64,000 nt of DNA, taken from assembly GCA_003008705.1 (NCBI GenBank), contig PDUO01000033.1, positions 3,223 through 67,222 of the forward strand, given 5' to 3'. A model generated the notes under the pieces. That model did no database searches. It had not been told where the DNA came from and worked only from the letters and a program-made list of their open reading frames with translations. Below are positions 26,231 through 35,901 of this stretch, piece by piece (the stretch's first letter is position 1; each line of letters opens with the position of its first letter). The position numbers and the translations under genes were made by a program. The stretch is from Pezicula radicicola. Its lineage: Eukaryota; Ascomycota; Leotiomycetes; Helotiales; Dermateaceae.

Positions 26231-26779
26231 TTCTACCGTATTTTCATTCCATCTACTGATTTTGCGCATTTCGGAAACCGAGTGGAAGTTAGTTGAAAAA
26301 TATTAAAGTTCGAAACACCAACGTAGTTGCAGAAAGTGGGGAGGGAAGAGGCTGTGATCAGTCATCGTAAGGCATACTGATCATCTGGGAGACCGGCTGT
26401 GAGGCATTGAACCCTGTCCCATGACGAGCATGGAAACGGATCTGTACATTTCACGAAGATGACTGCTTAAGGTATAATCAATTTACTCTGCTTGTGAATA
26501 AATGCGCTACGGACGCTACAGAAATGGCAGTATTCTGCAGACGATGATCTGATGGTGGTAGAGCACGTCTTAGGGTAATTTGAAACATTTCATGTTCACA
26601 CTTTCATATCTAGTACCCTACAATAATTTCCACACTTGAGCGCCTAAAAGTTCCCAGGACTAGGAAGCTTGTATTGACTTTGCGTTTACATCCCTTGGTT
26701 GTATCAGGAGCCCACACTTGTGCTTATTCGTCACGGACAGACGGAGAGATCAGCAGGTGAATGAACAAATGCTTCAACA
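26231..26779. other. intergenic, SDR relic to MBL copy 2
   Basis: This lies upstream of the SDR relic and downstream of MBL copy 2, both on the minus strand. No additional gene seen. Confidence 0.45.
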
Positions 26780-27643
26780 TTATTTGGAAGCCTCGTCTTT
26801 GAAAGCAGCGGTAGCTCCGGCCAGAATCGCATGAGGATTGATGCGGTTGGGATACAACTGCTTCATCTTCTCGTATAATTCTTCCATGCTCTTGCACGTT
26901 TTTGTCGCACTATCGAATGCTCGGATGTATTCCTTAGTTGCCGCTATATTATATATCCCGTCGACGGAACCCTCCCGTTTGTGTCCCGCGACTACCGTGT
27001 GCGGATTCAAGGACTCGATGGTCTCAATTCCTCTCAACCATTCTTCCCGTTTAGCTGTGGTGTTTGCTTCGCCGAAAAACTGGTGAACGTCGCCATAAAC
27101 TGCATCTCCTGCAACGACGAGATGGATGTCGGGAACGTGTAATATAGTAGTATCAATAGTGTCTGTGTGCCCCACCTCGATAGCACGGAAAGTGTGACCT
27201 TCGATCTCGAATGTATCAGCCTCCATCGGTTGGGCTACCTCTTGCGGTTGATAGATCTGGCCTCCAGGAAACATTTTTAGCCAAAGGTTATCAAAATATT
27301 TGGGGGTTAATTGACGCTTCATCTGTTCGACAGTCGCCTTGGTGGCAACAGCTTTGAGGTTGGGCCATCGCTTCTTTAGAAGAGAAATTCCAAACCAGTA
27401 GTCGCCATGGCCATGCGTAACGTACACATAAGTCAGCTCCTTGTTTGGCATGATCCCTTCGATCCATTTGATGAGAGATGCTGTCTGAGAGACGGAGATC
27501 GGTGCGTCGACAAGAACGGCTTCACGGTTGCCATGAATCAGCGTGCAGGAGATTGGGGAGAAAGCGCTAGATTCGCCTATTCGCTTGATGGCGAGAGGAA
27601 GTCTGCTTGAGATATGGACGTCTGCACGAAGTATAGAAGTCAT
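26780..27643 (-). CDS. metallo-beta-lactamase-fold hydrolase, copy 2
   Basis: An intronless 287-aa paralogue of the 22690 gene. The two share SPISCTLI, EAVLVD, WIE, NT-like spacing and the REEW segment, aligned along their length. The start at 27643 matches the paralogue start; an upstream in-frame ATG at 27736 would add 31 residues with no counterpart. The metal motif reads THGHGDYWFG: the His that normally follows Asp is Tyr, while VGHTDTIDTT, AGDAVYG and VVAGHKR keep the other ligands. Loss of one second-site ligand could change metal content or rate. It is transcribed away from the tautomerase copy 2 gene, whose start is 1 kb off. Confidence 0.88.
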   Translation of the reverse strand: MTSILRADVHISSRLPLAIKRIGESSAFSPISCTLIHGNREAVLVDAPISVSQTASLIKWIEGIMPNKELTYVYVTHGHGDYWFGISLLKKRWPNLKAVATKATVEQMKRQLTPKYFDNLWLKMFPGGQIYQPQEVAQPMEADTFEIEGHTFRAIEVGHTDTIDTTILHVPDIHLVVAGDAVYGDVHQFFGEANTTAKREEWLRGIETIESLNPHTVVAGHKREGSVDGIYNIAATKEYIRAFDSATKTCKSMEELYEKMKQLYPNRINPHAILAGATAAFKDEASK

Positions 27644-28648
27644 CTTGGGGCGAAGGAAGGTGATTGTAGAGTCGAGACGAATGGCTCGGCGGGTGTTGTG
27701 TTTCAAGTACGTATTTGGAGAGATATTATCATTCACTTCCTCTAAACCTCGGGCCGAGGTCAGCTTATTGTGATAGTAATACTGTCCACTTGTCCAGTAG
27801 CGGGAACCTAGTGTAGTTTTAGGGTGTAATACTCTATTACTATTAGTCCTTGCTTAATTTAATGTATAAGATTCTTTAAAACGATGCTCGCTTACCCTTG
27901 TAAATACGCGAGGTGCCCGCTACCGGACGAGGGGACAGTTTTAGAGTCTAAAAATTTAGAAATAGATTTCTTATATTATTATAAATAATTCTGTAGATAT
28001 TTAGATAAGTTTAAAATAAAGAAGACCTTATAATAAAACATATATAAAAAGAACAAAGAGAGTTATTCTTAATAAAAAAGTTTAGTATTTTTAAGTTATA
28101 TTTTAATTAAAACTATTACTTTTTATTCTTCTTTTATTATATACTTATACTTATTAATATCTAATAATATAAGATATTTATATATAAATATAAATAAGAT
28201 AAAATAATTAATTTAATTTGCTTTAAGTATATTATACTGTAAATTACTATAATAGAGTATTATATTAGTACAAAGTATAATAATTAATTAATTCGTTAGG
28301 GTTATTTACTGCTATAACTACTTATAATTAACTTAGAAAGGGTATATTATAATATAAATTCGTCTATGTTATATATCTTCGCTACCATCTTTACTTGTAT
28401 TTAACAACACGATGCCGAGAAGGCCATTGAATCACTCGTTTGCGGGGTCGTTGTGGAGCAGCAGGCTACGTCTTGATCTGTAATTATGGAAACCGAGGAT
28501 GGGATTTTGGTTTTGTTGATTATAAATTGATTGAGATATCCAGCATATAAATTCAGTAGAGCTTCCAACCGATCAACCATCATTAAGACACACGTGTATT
28601 TCCTCCGCCAAACCCTGCTCCATTCTATCACGAGACGATCATTCCAAA
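27644..28648. other. divergent spacer with a MITE and an AT-rich block
   Basis: This separates MBL copy 2 (minus) from tautomerase copy 2 (plus). It contains a MITE-like element (27781-27939) and an AT-rich, RIP-like stretch at about 27945-28380. No gene seen. Confidence 0.6.
27781..27939. mobile_element. 159-bp MITE-like element
   Basis: The terminal inverted repeats are about 29 bp with four mismatches: the left begins ACTGTCCACTTGTCCAGTAG, and the right, read in reverse complement, begins ACTGTCCCCTCGTCCGGTAG. The interior is AT-rich and non-coding. No clear target duplication was seen, so the superfamily is open. Confidence 0.7.
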
Positions 28649-29071
28649 ATGCCCCGCTGGACAGTTCACTATCTCGCTGGCGCCATTTCGCGTGAGGACA
28701 AGGACCAAATCGCCGAGAAAGTAACCCAACTGTATACCGAATTGGGAGTGCCTGCGTTTTGGGTTAACGTTTTCTTCCACGAGCACTCCGCTGGCGGCTT
28801 CTACTCCGGTTGCAAAGCCAAACATGACTCCGTCTTCTTCCACATCGACCATGCCGCTCGAAAGCCCCATTCCGAGGAGGAGCGTTTGATGTTCATTGAT
28901 AGGGTAGACGCTATCATGCGGCCGGTTCTGGGAGAGAAGTGCATGAAGTGGGAATTTAACGTCTACGACCACCCTCGTGACTATTGGAGGATCAATGGAA
29001 TGATCCCCCCCATGGATCACCCTGAGGTTTTGAAACAATGGATCGAGAGGAATGAGCCCGTTCCGTATTGA
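28649..29071 (+). CDS. Pro-1 tautomerase (cis-CaaD-like), copy 2
   Basis: A 140-aa paralogue of the 24135 gene: MPRWTVHYLAGAISRED, LYTELGVPAFW, the Arg near position 70 (DHAARK), and DYWRINGMIPP. Pro directly follows the initiator Met, as required for a catalytic Pro-1 enzyme. It is diverged well beyond a recent duplication, so the two copies probably differ in substrate. It sits beside MBL copy 2, repeating the hydrolase-tautomerase pairing, although here the pair is divergent rather than co-oriented. No intron and no signal peptide. Confidence 0.87.
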   Translation: MPRWTVHYLAGAISREDKDQIAEKVTQLYTELGVPAFWVNVFFHEHSAGGFYSGCKAKHDSVFFHIDHAARKPHSEEERLMFIDRVDAIMRPVLGEKCMKWEFNVYDHPRDYWRINGMIPPMDHPEVLKQWIERNEPVPY

Positions 29072-30346
29072 AAGGGAAACTAGTGGCTATTGGAACAGGG
29101 AAGACTTCAGAAAACATTTAGCTATCAACTTCTTCAGGCAATACAAATAGCTTCTTAGCTTCTTAGAATGTATGGAAAGGCCTTCTGGTCAGGAACAAGA
29201 ATCTATTTAAACAGTGCTCAAAACTGAACTGTGTTTTTTGAATTATTTTGCCAGATGCACACCGTTCGCTATACTCAACGAATGCAACATCATTATATTG
29301 TTCGTGGGATTGTTTTCTCTTTCTTCATACTTTCATACTTTGATTCTTTTAATATTCTTTTGATATAATATGATGATATATAAAGGCCTGTGTGACCTAG
29401 TTATGGTCTTGTCGCCCGACAAGGCCATTTAGAGCCCAATAACCCCAGTTCCCACACCCTACAGCCTTTATATAAATCACAATTTAACGTCCTAACTATT
29501 AACGAGTATATTGGAGTGCATGAAATCAAAGACTAAACCTGGTCTTCTTAGTATTTTCCGTCAGGGCCAAGGACGGGAATGGGTGGCGCGACGTATACCA
29601 CTACTCGTAGAACGGACATGTTTGTAAGATTGTACTGGTACTTGACGGAAGCCCCGTTTTCACATGAATTGAATGGGACAATGAGTTAAGTGTCTTGCAG
29701 TAGGACATAAAGTTCCCCCTTAAGATGTGATTACTGATGGGCGATACTGGTGCACTAGTAATGCTTTGGGTCGTTATGCGAATTAGTAATGCTCGATGCT
29801 ACGCTCGCCTCGGTACGAGGATGTGAGTGACGTATCAGTAAGGGACATTCTGCTTGGGTTTCCCTTTCTCCTCATCAGCCGTGTTCACGAATCACGCACC
29901 CCCCCACCCCCCCACCCCCCCTGGCGGATTATTCCTTGTCAGATAAGTGGGTTGCAAAGCTATCGCAGCACTTACGCATTTAAGCACTGAAACTAGGTTT
30001 CTTAGAAGCTGCCTTATAGTAAATATAGCCTAGAGTTGCATCTAAAATTTTAGAACATATATCCTATAATTATAGTTATTATAAAATAGTATAGATAGGA
30101 AGTATAGAAAACTATATACTACTTTATAAAGTATATAGCCTGCGATTTATATAGCATGTAGCCTGTGACTATACAGTAGCCTATAGGGCAGTAATAGACT
30201 TGGCAGGACCCACATCTAACAAGGAATAATCCGGCACAGGGGGGGAGAGGGAAGGTACTGTATATCTGTGTGCACGAGACATCCGGTTTGCTTAAGTCAC
30301 AGGTCGCCCGAGTTTCCGAAATCGATACATCGTTGTACCTGTTGAA
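29072..30346. other. spacer with C-runs and a MITE-like element
   Basis: The 1.3 kb before the bZIP gene. It contains C-rich homopolymer runs at 29898-29920 and an inverted-repeat element at 29921-30239. No gene seen. Confidence 0.55.
29921..30239. mobile_element. about 320-bp MITE-like element
   Basis: The left end CTGGCGGATTATTCCTTGTC is mirrored by the right end, whose reverse complement reads CTGTGCCGGATTATTCCTTG; the similarity continues inward (AGATAAGTGGGT against AGATGTGGGT). C-runs and G-runs flank the two ends symmetrically. The interior is AT-rich with short TAGCCTG-type repeats. Borders are approximate. Confidence 0.65.
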
Positions 30347-31718
30347 ATGGACTACACAAATCCCGTGAAGCCCAGGAAACGAAGATCGAAGCCTCGAATA
30401 TCAGAGCTTGATGAACAAGCTGTTAACGTAAGACCCACCTCTCTGTCTCTTCGCCAAAAATGGAAGAAATCTCCGACTGACCGCCGTTTTTTTGCAGAGA
30501 AGAAGAGCCCAAGTAAGCGCTGCGCAGCGCGCATACAGGCAGCGAAAGGATGATACCATCGAGACTTTGACCACTCAAGTCACCAACCTCCAAGGAATCA
30601 TAACTGGCTTGAATAGCTGTTTCCTGGCTTTGACAGACAAAGTCGTATCATCGCAATGGATACAGCATAATCCACAAGCATCAAAAGAGGTGAAGAGAAT
30701 TGTTCACAAATTCCTCCGTATCAGGAAAATCTATGAGGCGTCGAGCCACGAAGCGCCTGCTAGTCGAACACAGGGGCATGGCAAGGAACTCACGACATCT
30801 CCGGCCTATGTAGAGAACAATGAGATTTCTTTCAAGCTGAGAAACAACCCCAACAACGTGAAGGTTAAACTTGCTGAGGACGCAGGGCCACAGGTCCATC
30901 CTTTTGGGTATACTTTCGCTGCAAAAATACCACCGTACCACAAACCGTCGACCCTCAACAATTGCGGCAGTGAAGTTACAGGTACTGTATCAGGAGGGAG
31001 ACTTTATAAGCCTGCCAGGCATCCAAGGGTCTCTATTCCTCGAGCCGTCTCGCCGCCCTTCGAGATACGCAACGTATTCCCTCAAACCTTCCCAGACATT
31101 GACAATGGAGACTTCGCTCAGAGGCTGCATGTATCATGCGTCCGTGCTGCCTACAACCTCGCGTGCGAAGCTGGAGGACGACCCGAGGAATTCCAGAGGG
31201 TGTTCCACGTTCATCGTCTTTTCCACACGAAAGAGATCCTCGAAGATGCTCTCGGAAAGATACTCTGGAAAAATCTTTATCATCTGCTCGAAGCACCTCC
31301 GGAGCCAGATCTTGAGGCATCTCAAGACTTGAAAGACGACGGTCAACTATTAAACGCCTCAGAGGTCGTGGCCTTCTATCGAAATAAGGGTTATGTTGTC
31401 GACCATTCTAGTGACAGTCTCATCAGAGAGAAGGCGAATGATCAGATTCAAGGCGATGTTTGGCTGGATCCAGACAATATCAATGATCTCGGTATCGGTA
31501 CAGCGGACACGATGAACGAAGAACAATCACAAAACGAGCCCACAAACCCAGTGAACATTGCAAAGTTGATTGATGGTAAGTAATAGTAAGTCAAATAGAA
31601 TCTTTCCATTTTTTTTAAACTGTCCTTAGAACTCATTGCCGGTGCCCAATGCCTTGGAAAGAGGCTGGGGTTCAGGAAAGATGCCTTGGATGGCGCCGTT
31701 GTAAAAGCTGCAAGTTAG
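30347..31718 (+). CDS. bZIP transcription factor
   Basis: Model: join(30347..30427, 30498..31575, 31630..31718), 415 aa. Intron 1 (70 nt) ends TTTTTTTGCAG and completes a basic region RRRAQVSAAQRAYRQRKDD, preceded by basic KPRKRRSKPR, with a weak leucine zipper following (LTTQVTNLQGIITGL). This matches fungal Yap/AP-1-like or related bZIP proteins. The C-terminal half resembles the conserved region of fungal bZIP regulators (NLYHLLEAPPEP, VVAFYRNKGYVVD). Intron 2 (54 nt, GTAAGT..CTTAG) adds ELIAGAQCLGKRLGFRKDAL and a stop at 31716; without it the protein ends after LIDGK. It is the only regulator near the MBL/tautomerase genes and a candidate for controlling them, which is inference. Confidence 0.82.
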
Positions 31719-33911
31719 ATCTTCGTCGATCATAGAATAAAGACTCCTTTGCATCAATTTTGCGAATCCTTTTACTCGTAACGCTTTCCACAAGCAAACG
31801 ATCCACACAACCGAGAGATCCGTGGAAACCTACCCGTAGGTGGAGTGCAAAAGCCATCACGGGTGCAACCAACAAGGCTGATAAGGAGGGGAGTGGTTAG
31901 GTATAGTTAGCATAGGATAGTTAAATCGATGAACATGTAGCTATTGATACTATCTAACAATTCCTGTGTACTTAAGCTACATTGTGTGTTTTTTCTTTAA
32001 GCGCCTTATTTATAGCCCTTATACTTATTCCCTCCTTTTAACTTTATTACTTCCTAGATATAACTTTAAAAAACCAAGGTATTTTACTTTTAAGTTTTTA
32101 ATTTTTAATAAGTAGAGAGCTATAAGAGGATAAAAGGCTATAATACTTATTATAAGTAATATAATTAAAATTTAATTTTATTAATCTTTATATATAATCT
32201 ATATATATTAATATAATATAATATCTACTTTATAAACTTTTAAAAAGTATTTTTTTATATAAATTAAATTAAATTTATTAATAAAATAAAATAAAATATT
32301 ATATTATAAACTTCTTATTTTTTTAAAGATATATTAAATATAATAAATATATATATAATTAGTTAAATAGTAGTATAATATATAAAGATATAAGTTTATA
32401 TTTCCTTTAAAATTAAAATTAACCTTTTATAAGAGAAGTTTACACTTATATCTCTCCTTAAGTATACGCTTAAGGAGGGTATAGTTAGTGTAGGAGGCAC
32501 TATAGGAATGTAATAATAAACCTATGCTATAAAGAGCCGACGTCGAGGAGTATTCTTTGGATATACCTGAAGGCAAGTAGAGCACGTTGGCGAGCGCTAG
32601 GATTATTTATATAAACGATTATTGATTCTGGATTCCTTTTGCGTCTGTCTTTGAGGGTTTAGGTAGAGAACAGAGCAAGAGACCCCGGATAGCTGGTGCT
32701 AACTGCCGCATATGTAGAGCAGTTGCGACCTCGAGAGGATCCTAATTACGTGTGCTTAGCGGAATTTCCTAATAGAGAACTCCCTCGCGAACTCTACCTT
32801 AGCGAAAAAAGCTTCTTTGATGCCATAAGGCAGTGCTTTTAGCGAAGCCATTAACTAAGAGGGCCACAGCAGGACCTAGGCGTTGTAGTGGTCTGATACT
32901 CGGAAAATTTAATGTGTAGTCTGTGCGACCTCTTTTAACGTTTCTCTATCTTCAAATTGCTCTTTTGTGCTGAGAAGCCGTTGATGATGGAGAATGGATA
33001 ATAGTAACCATGCACCTGGCTTAGATATAGGAGCAGATAACTCTAATCGCGGAATCCGCCCCTAGAGAGATAGAGCGGGAAGCTACCCTCTTCCTTGGCC
33101 TTTTCAACTAGCCCCTTAGGTATCTCAAGTTTATTATATGCATTTACGAAGTTACTCTTCATCTCTTCACGGAGTTTAGCCTTTACTCTATCGGCTTCAC
33201 CCTTATTTTTTCCCGCTTTCAACTGTTTCTAAGGTCCTGCGCTGCGCATTGTGCAGTAAATTTCGTGTTCGAATTCTCGTCTAAACTCCGAGTTATCTAA
33301 AGACGTTTCCCCGCACGAAGTGCAGGTTCTATCCTCTGTCCCCATTGCCCCGAAGAGCTAACTCTCCACTCTCCCCCCACAAAACAATTGGAACACATCT
33401 AAGGGTTAAGAAATCGGGGCGCCGAACTCCCGATGGCTCTAACTAGAGTCGGCATCATTGGGTTAGGGTTAGGATAATCGTTTAGGTCTCTCTAAGAACG
33501 CACCGACTCCTCGCCGCTGGCAAGATAGAAAGCGTCAAGTGTGGACACTGTGGCGTCTTAGCCATTACTCCTCTTGTCTAGTCAGACTGAATCTTATAGC
33601 TCCAAAGCTCTCAATTGCCCTGGTTTTGTCTCTGGTCTCGACTCTCGACTCCACCACAAGCACGGACTGATACAAGTATCCGGCCGAACTTGGTTACTAT
33701 TGTCGTGAACCGTTAGTCCGACACGGTCATCACCAGTCGTGCTCCGCACAGCACAGTTGCAGGAAGATGGAAAGAGGAGCAAGAGCAGTATATAAAGAGA
33801 CCTCACTCGCCAAATTAAGCCCTCCCACCGTCCCCGTCCCCGTCCCCGTCCCCGCCGCCCCGAGCTCTCTTGTTTCTGTAGTGTATGAGAGTTATAGTTC
33901 TTGCCGCAGCC
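31719..33911. other. intergenic with AT-rich core and degraded coding-like DNA
   Basis: 31990-32460 is AT-rich and RIP-like. A minus-strand stretch at about 33035-33275 reads KQLKAGKNKGEADRVKAKLR and continues coding-like, with stops; I do not recognise it. A short telomere-like motif sits at 33460-33473. No intact gene. Confidence 0.55.
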
Positions 33912-35794
33912 ATGGCTCCTGTCTCTCGTCTCCTGTCTCTGGCTTGCTTGGCTCCGGGCTTGCTGGCTAGTTATCTTCCCCGTGCTCCCGGTGCACCGAC
34001 TGTTACCGTGAAGAACGGAACATATATCGGCTTCACTGATCCCGTACTCAACACGGACAACTTCTACGGCGTTGCCTATGCCCAGCCCCCTATCGGCAAC
34101 CTGAGGTTTAGACCTCCTCAACCGCTGAACTCCTCCTGGTCGGGCGATCGCGTCGTAGTCGAATATCCTAAGGAATGTATCACAACTGGTAAGTTAACTT
34201 ACCTAGTCTAAGCTTTGAAACACCGACTACTTGCTCTGAATAGGAGTACTAAAAATGTGGCATTATAGCTAGCGGTTCGACCGAGCAGATGCAAAATGTA
34301 GGTTTACAGATATCGTACTCCTGACAGTTGACCAACTCTTTCTAATCATAACCCTTCTTTATTAGATGTCTGAGGACTGCTTGTACATGGCCATCATTCG
34401 TCCCTCTAACGTCACTCAGATGAACCTTCCAGTCCTTGTAAGCCTCTCTGGTCGACTCGATATAGCCTCCCCCCTCCGTTGATGCTCGTTTTGACACTTA
34501 GTAGGTCTATCTCGACCAGTGCGGGTTTGTGAATGGTGGTGCTGGTTGGTTCCAAACTTTCAACCAGACCTGGATTGTCCAGCGTTCGGCAGATATCGGT
34601 CACCCAATCATTGGCATCTTAGTGAACTCCCGCCTCGGGCCCTGGGGATTCATGTATAGCCAGGAAATCCAGGACACGCTGAACACCAATCTGGGCTTGC
34701 GAGACATGCGTATGGCCTTGGCATGGATCCAGGATAATGTTGCCGCATTCGGAGGTGATCCTTCGCGGGTAACCATCCAGGGCCAAAGTACCGGCGCCCA
34801 GTCGGTTGGCCTCCAGCTCCTTGCCTATGGAGGCAACCACAGAAACCTTTTTACCGGCGCCATCTCTGAGAGCGGTGCCCCCGTGTGGTATGCGCCCACC
34901 GCAGACGTCTCGCTATGGCAACCTACCTACAACGGGTTTGTCAAGGCGGCAGGCTGCGAATCTGCCACAGACAGGCTGAACTGCCTCCGAGAGGTTTCCA
35001 ACACAACTCTCGTCAACATCTTCGCCAACAAGACCCTGAATCCGTTCGGATCCAACGCGCCCCGGGAGTACATGGTCGCCGTTGATGGTGATTTTATCCC
35101 CGAGCCCAACAGCGTTTTGCTACAGACGGGCAAGTTTGCCAGGGTCCCGTATCTCATAGGGACAAACTTCGACGAGGGAACGAGTGTCGGGCCTAAAGGT
35201 GTTAACAATACGGCCGATCTGAACACTTACCTGGTGAATGAAATGCTTACCATCGACAACACCAGTCTATCGACTATCGGGTATCTCTACCCTGATATCC
35301 TTGAAATCGGCATCCCAGCAACCTACGAGGGACGCCCGCCAGCATCTACCTCCCTTGGTGCCCAGTATAAGCGATCCTCTTCGGTAGCGACTGACATTAT
35401 CATGGACGCCCCTACGCGCCTAACTACTCTCTCCCTCGCTTCCTTCAACTCGACCGTATACCGGTACCATTTCAATGTGGTGCCCAATGGCTTCACCGAC
35501 GCTCAAGGAGCCACACACGCCGCGGAGGTGCCTCTGACTTTCTACAACCTCCCCGGCAACGGCTACACCGTGAGTCCGCTAGGAGGACCGAACTCAGAGA
35601 AGCTCCTAGCCATGGCCGACATCATGACCGCCATGTGGATTGGCTTCACTTATAACGGGGACCCCAACTCGGTTATCCAGAGCCTCGACCCCAGCATCCC
35701 GACCTGGCCCAAGTACGAGCTGCCCAACCCGCGGAACTTCGTCTTCACCATCAACGAGTCCCTTTACACCGAGCCGCCGGTATCAATTGGCTGA
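33912..35794 (+). CDS. secreted carboxylesterase (type-B), altered oxyanion motif and C-terminus
   Basis: Model: join(33912..34188, 34269..34297, 34366..34437, 34505..35794), 555 aa, including a 29-nt micro-exon. The ATG at 33912 has a strong context (GCAGCCATGG) and starts a signal peptide (SRLLSLACLAPGLLAS). Family marks: FYGVAYAQPPIGNLRFRPPQ, SEDCLYM, nucleophile Ser in IQGQSTGAQS, AFGGDPSRVT, acidic residue in NFDEGT, His in ATHAAEVPLTF, and many Asn-glycosylation sites. Two oddities: the oxyanion-hole motif, normally HGGGF, reads DQCGF; and the frame ends SIG-stop at 35792, while the adjacent frame from 35776 carries a family-like tail (GINWLMDMMIASKNRNC) to 35901. The triad is intact but activity is doubtful. 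Confidence 0.82.
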
Positions 35795-35901
35795 TGGACA
35801 TGATGATCGCGTCCAAAAACCGCAACTGCACTAGCATAGTGGCGTGCGGAGGGGGGTATAACATCACGAATGGCGAGACTGGAGGTGTTTATGGGTATTA
35901 G

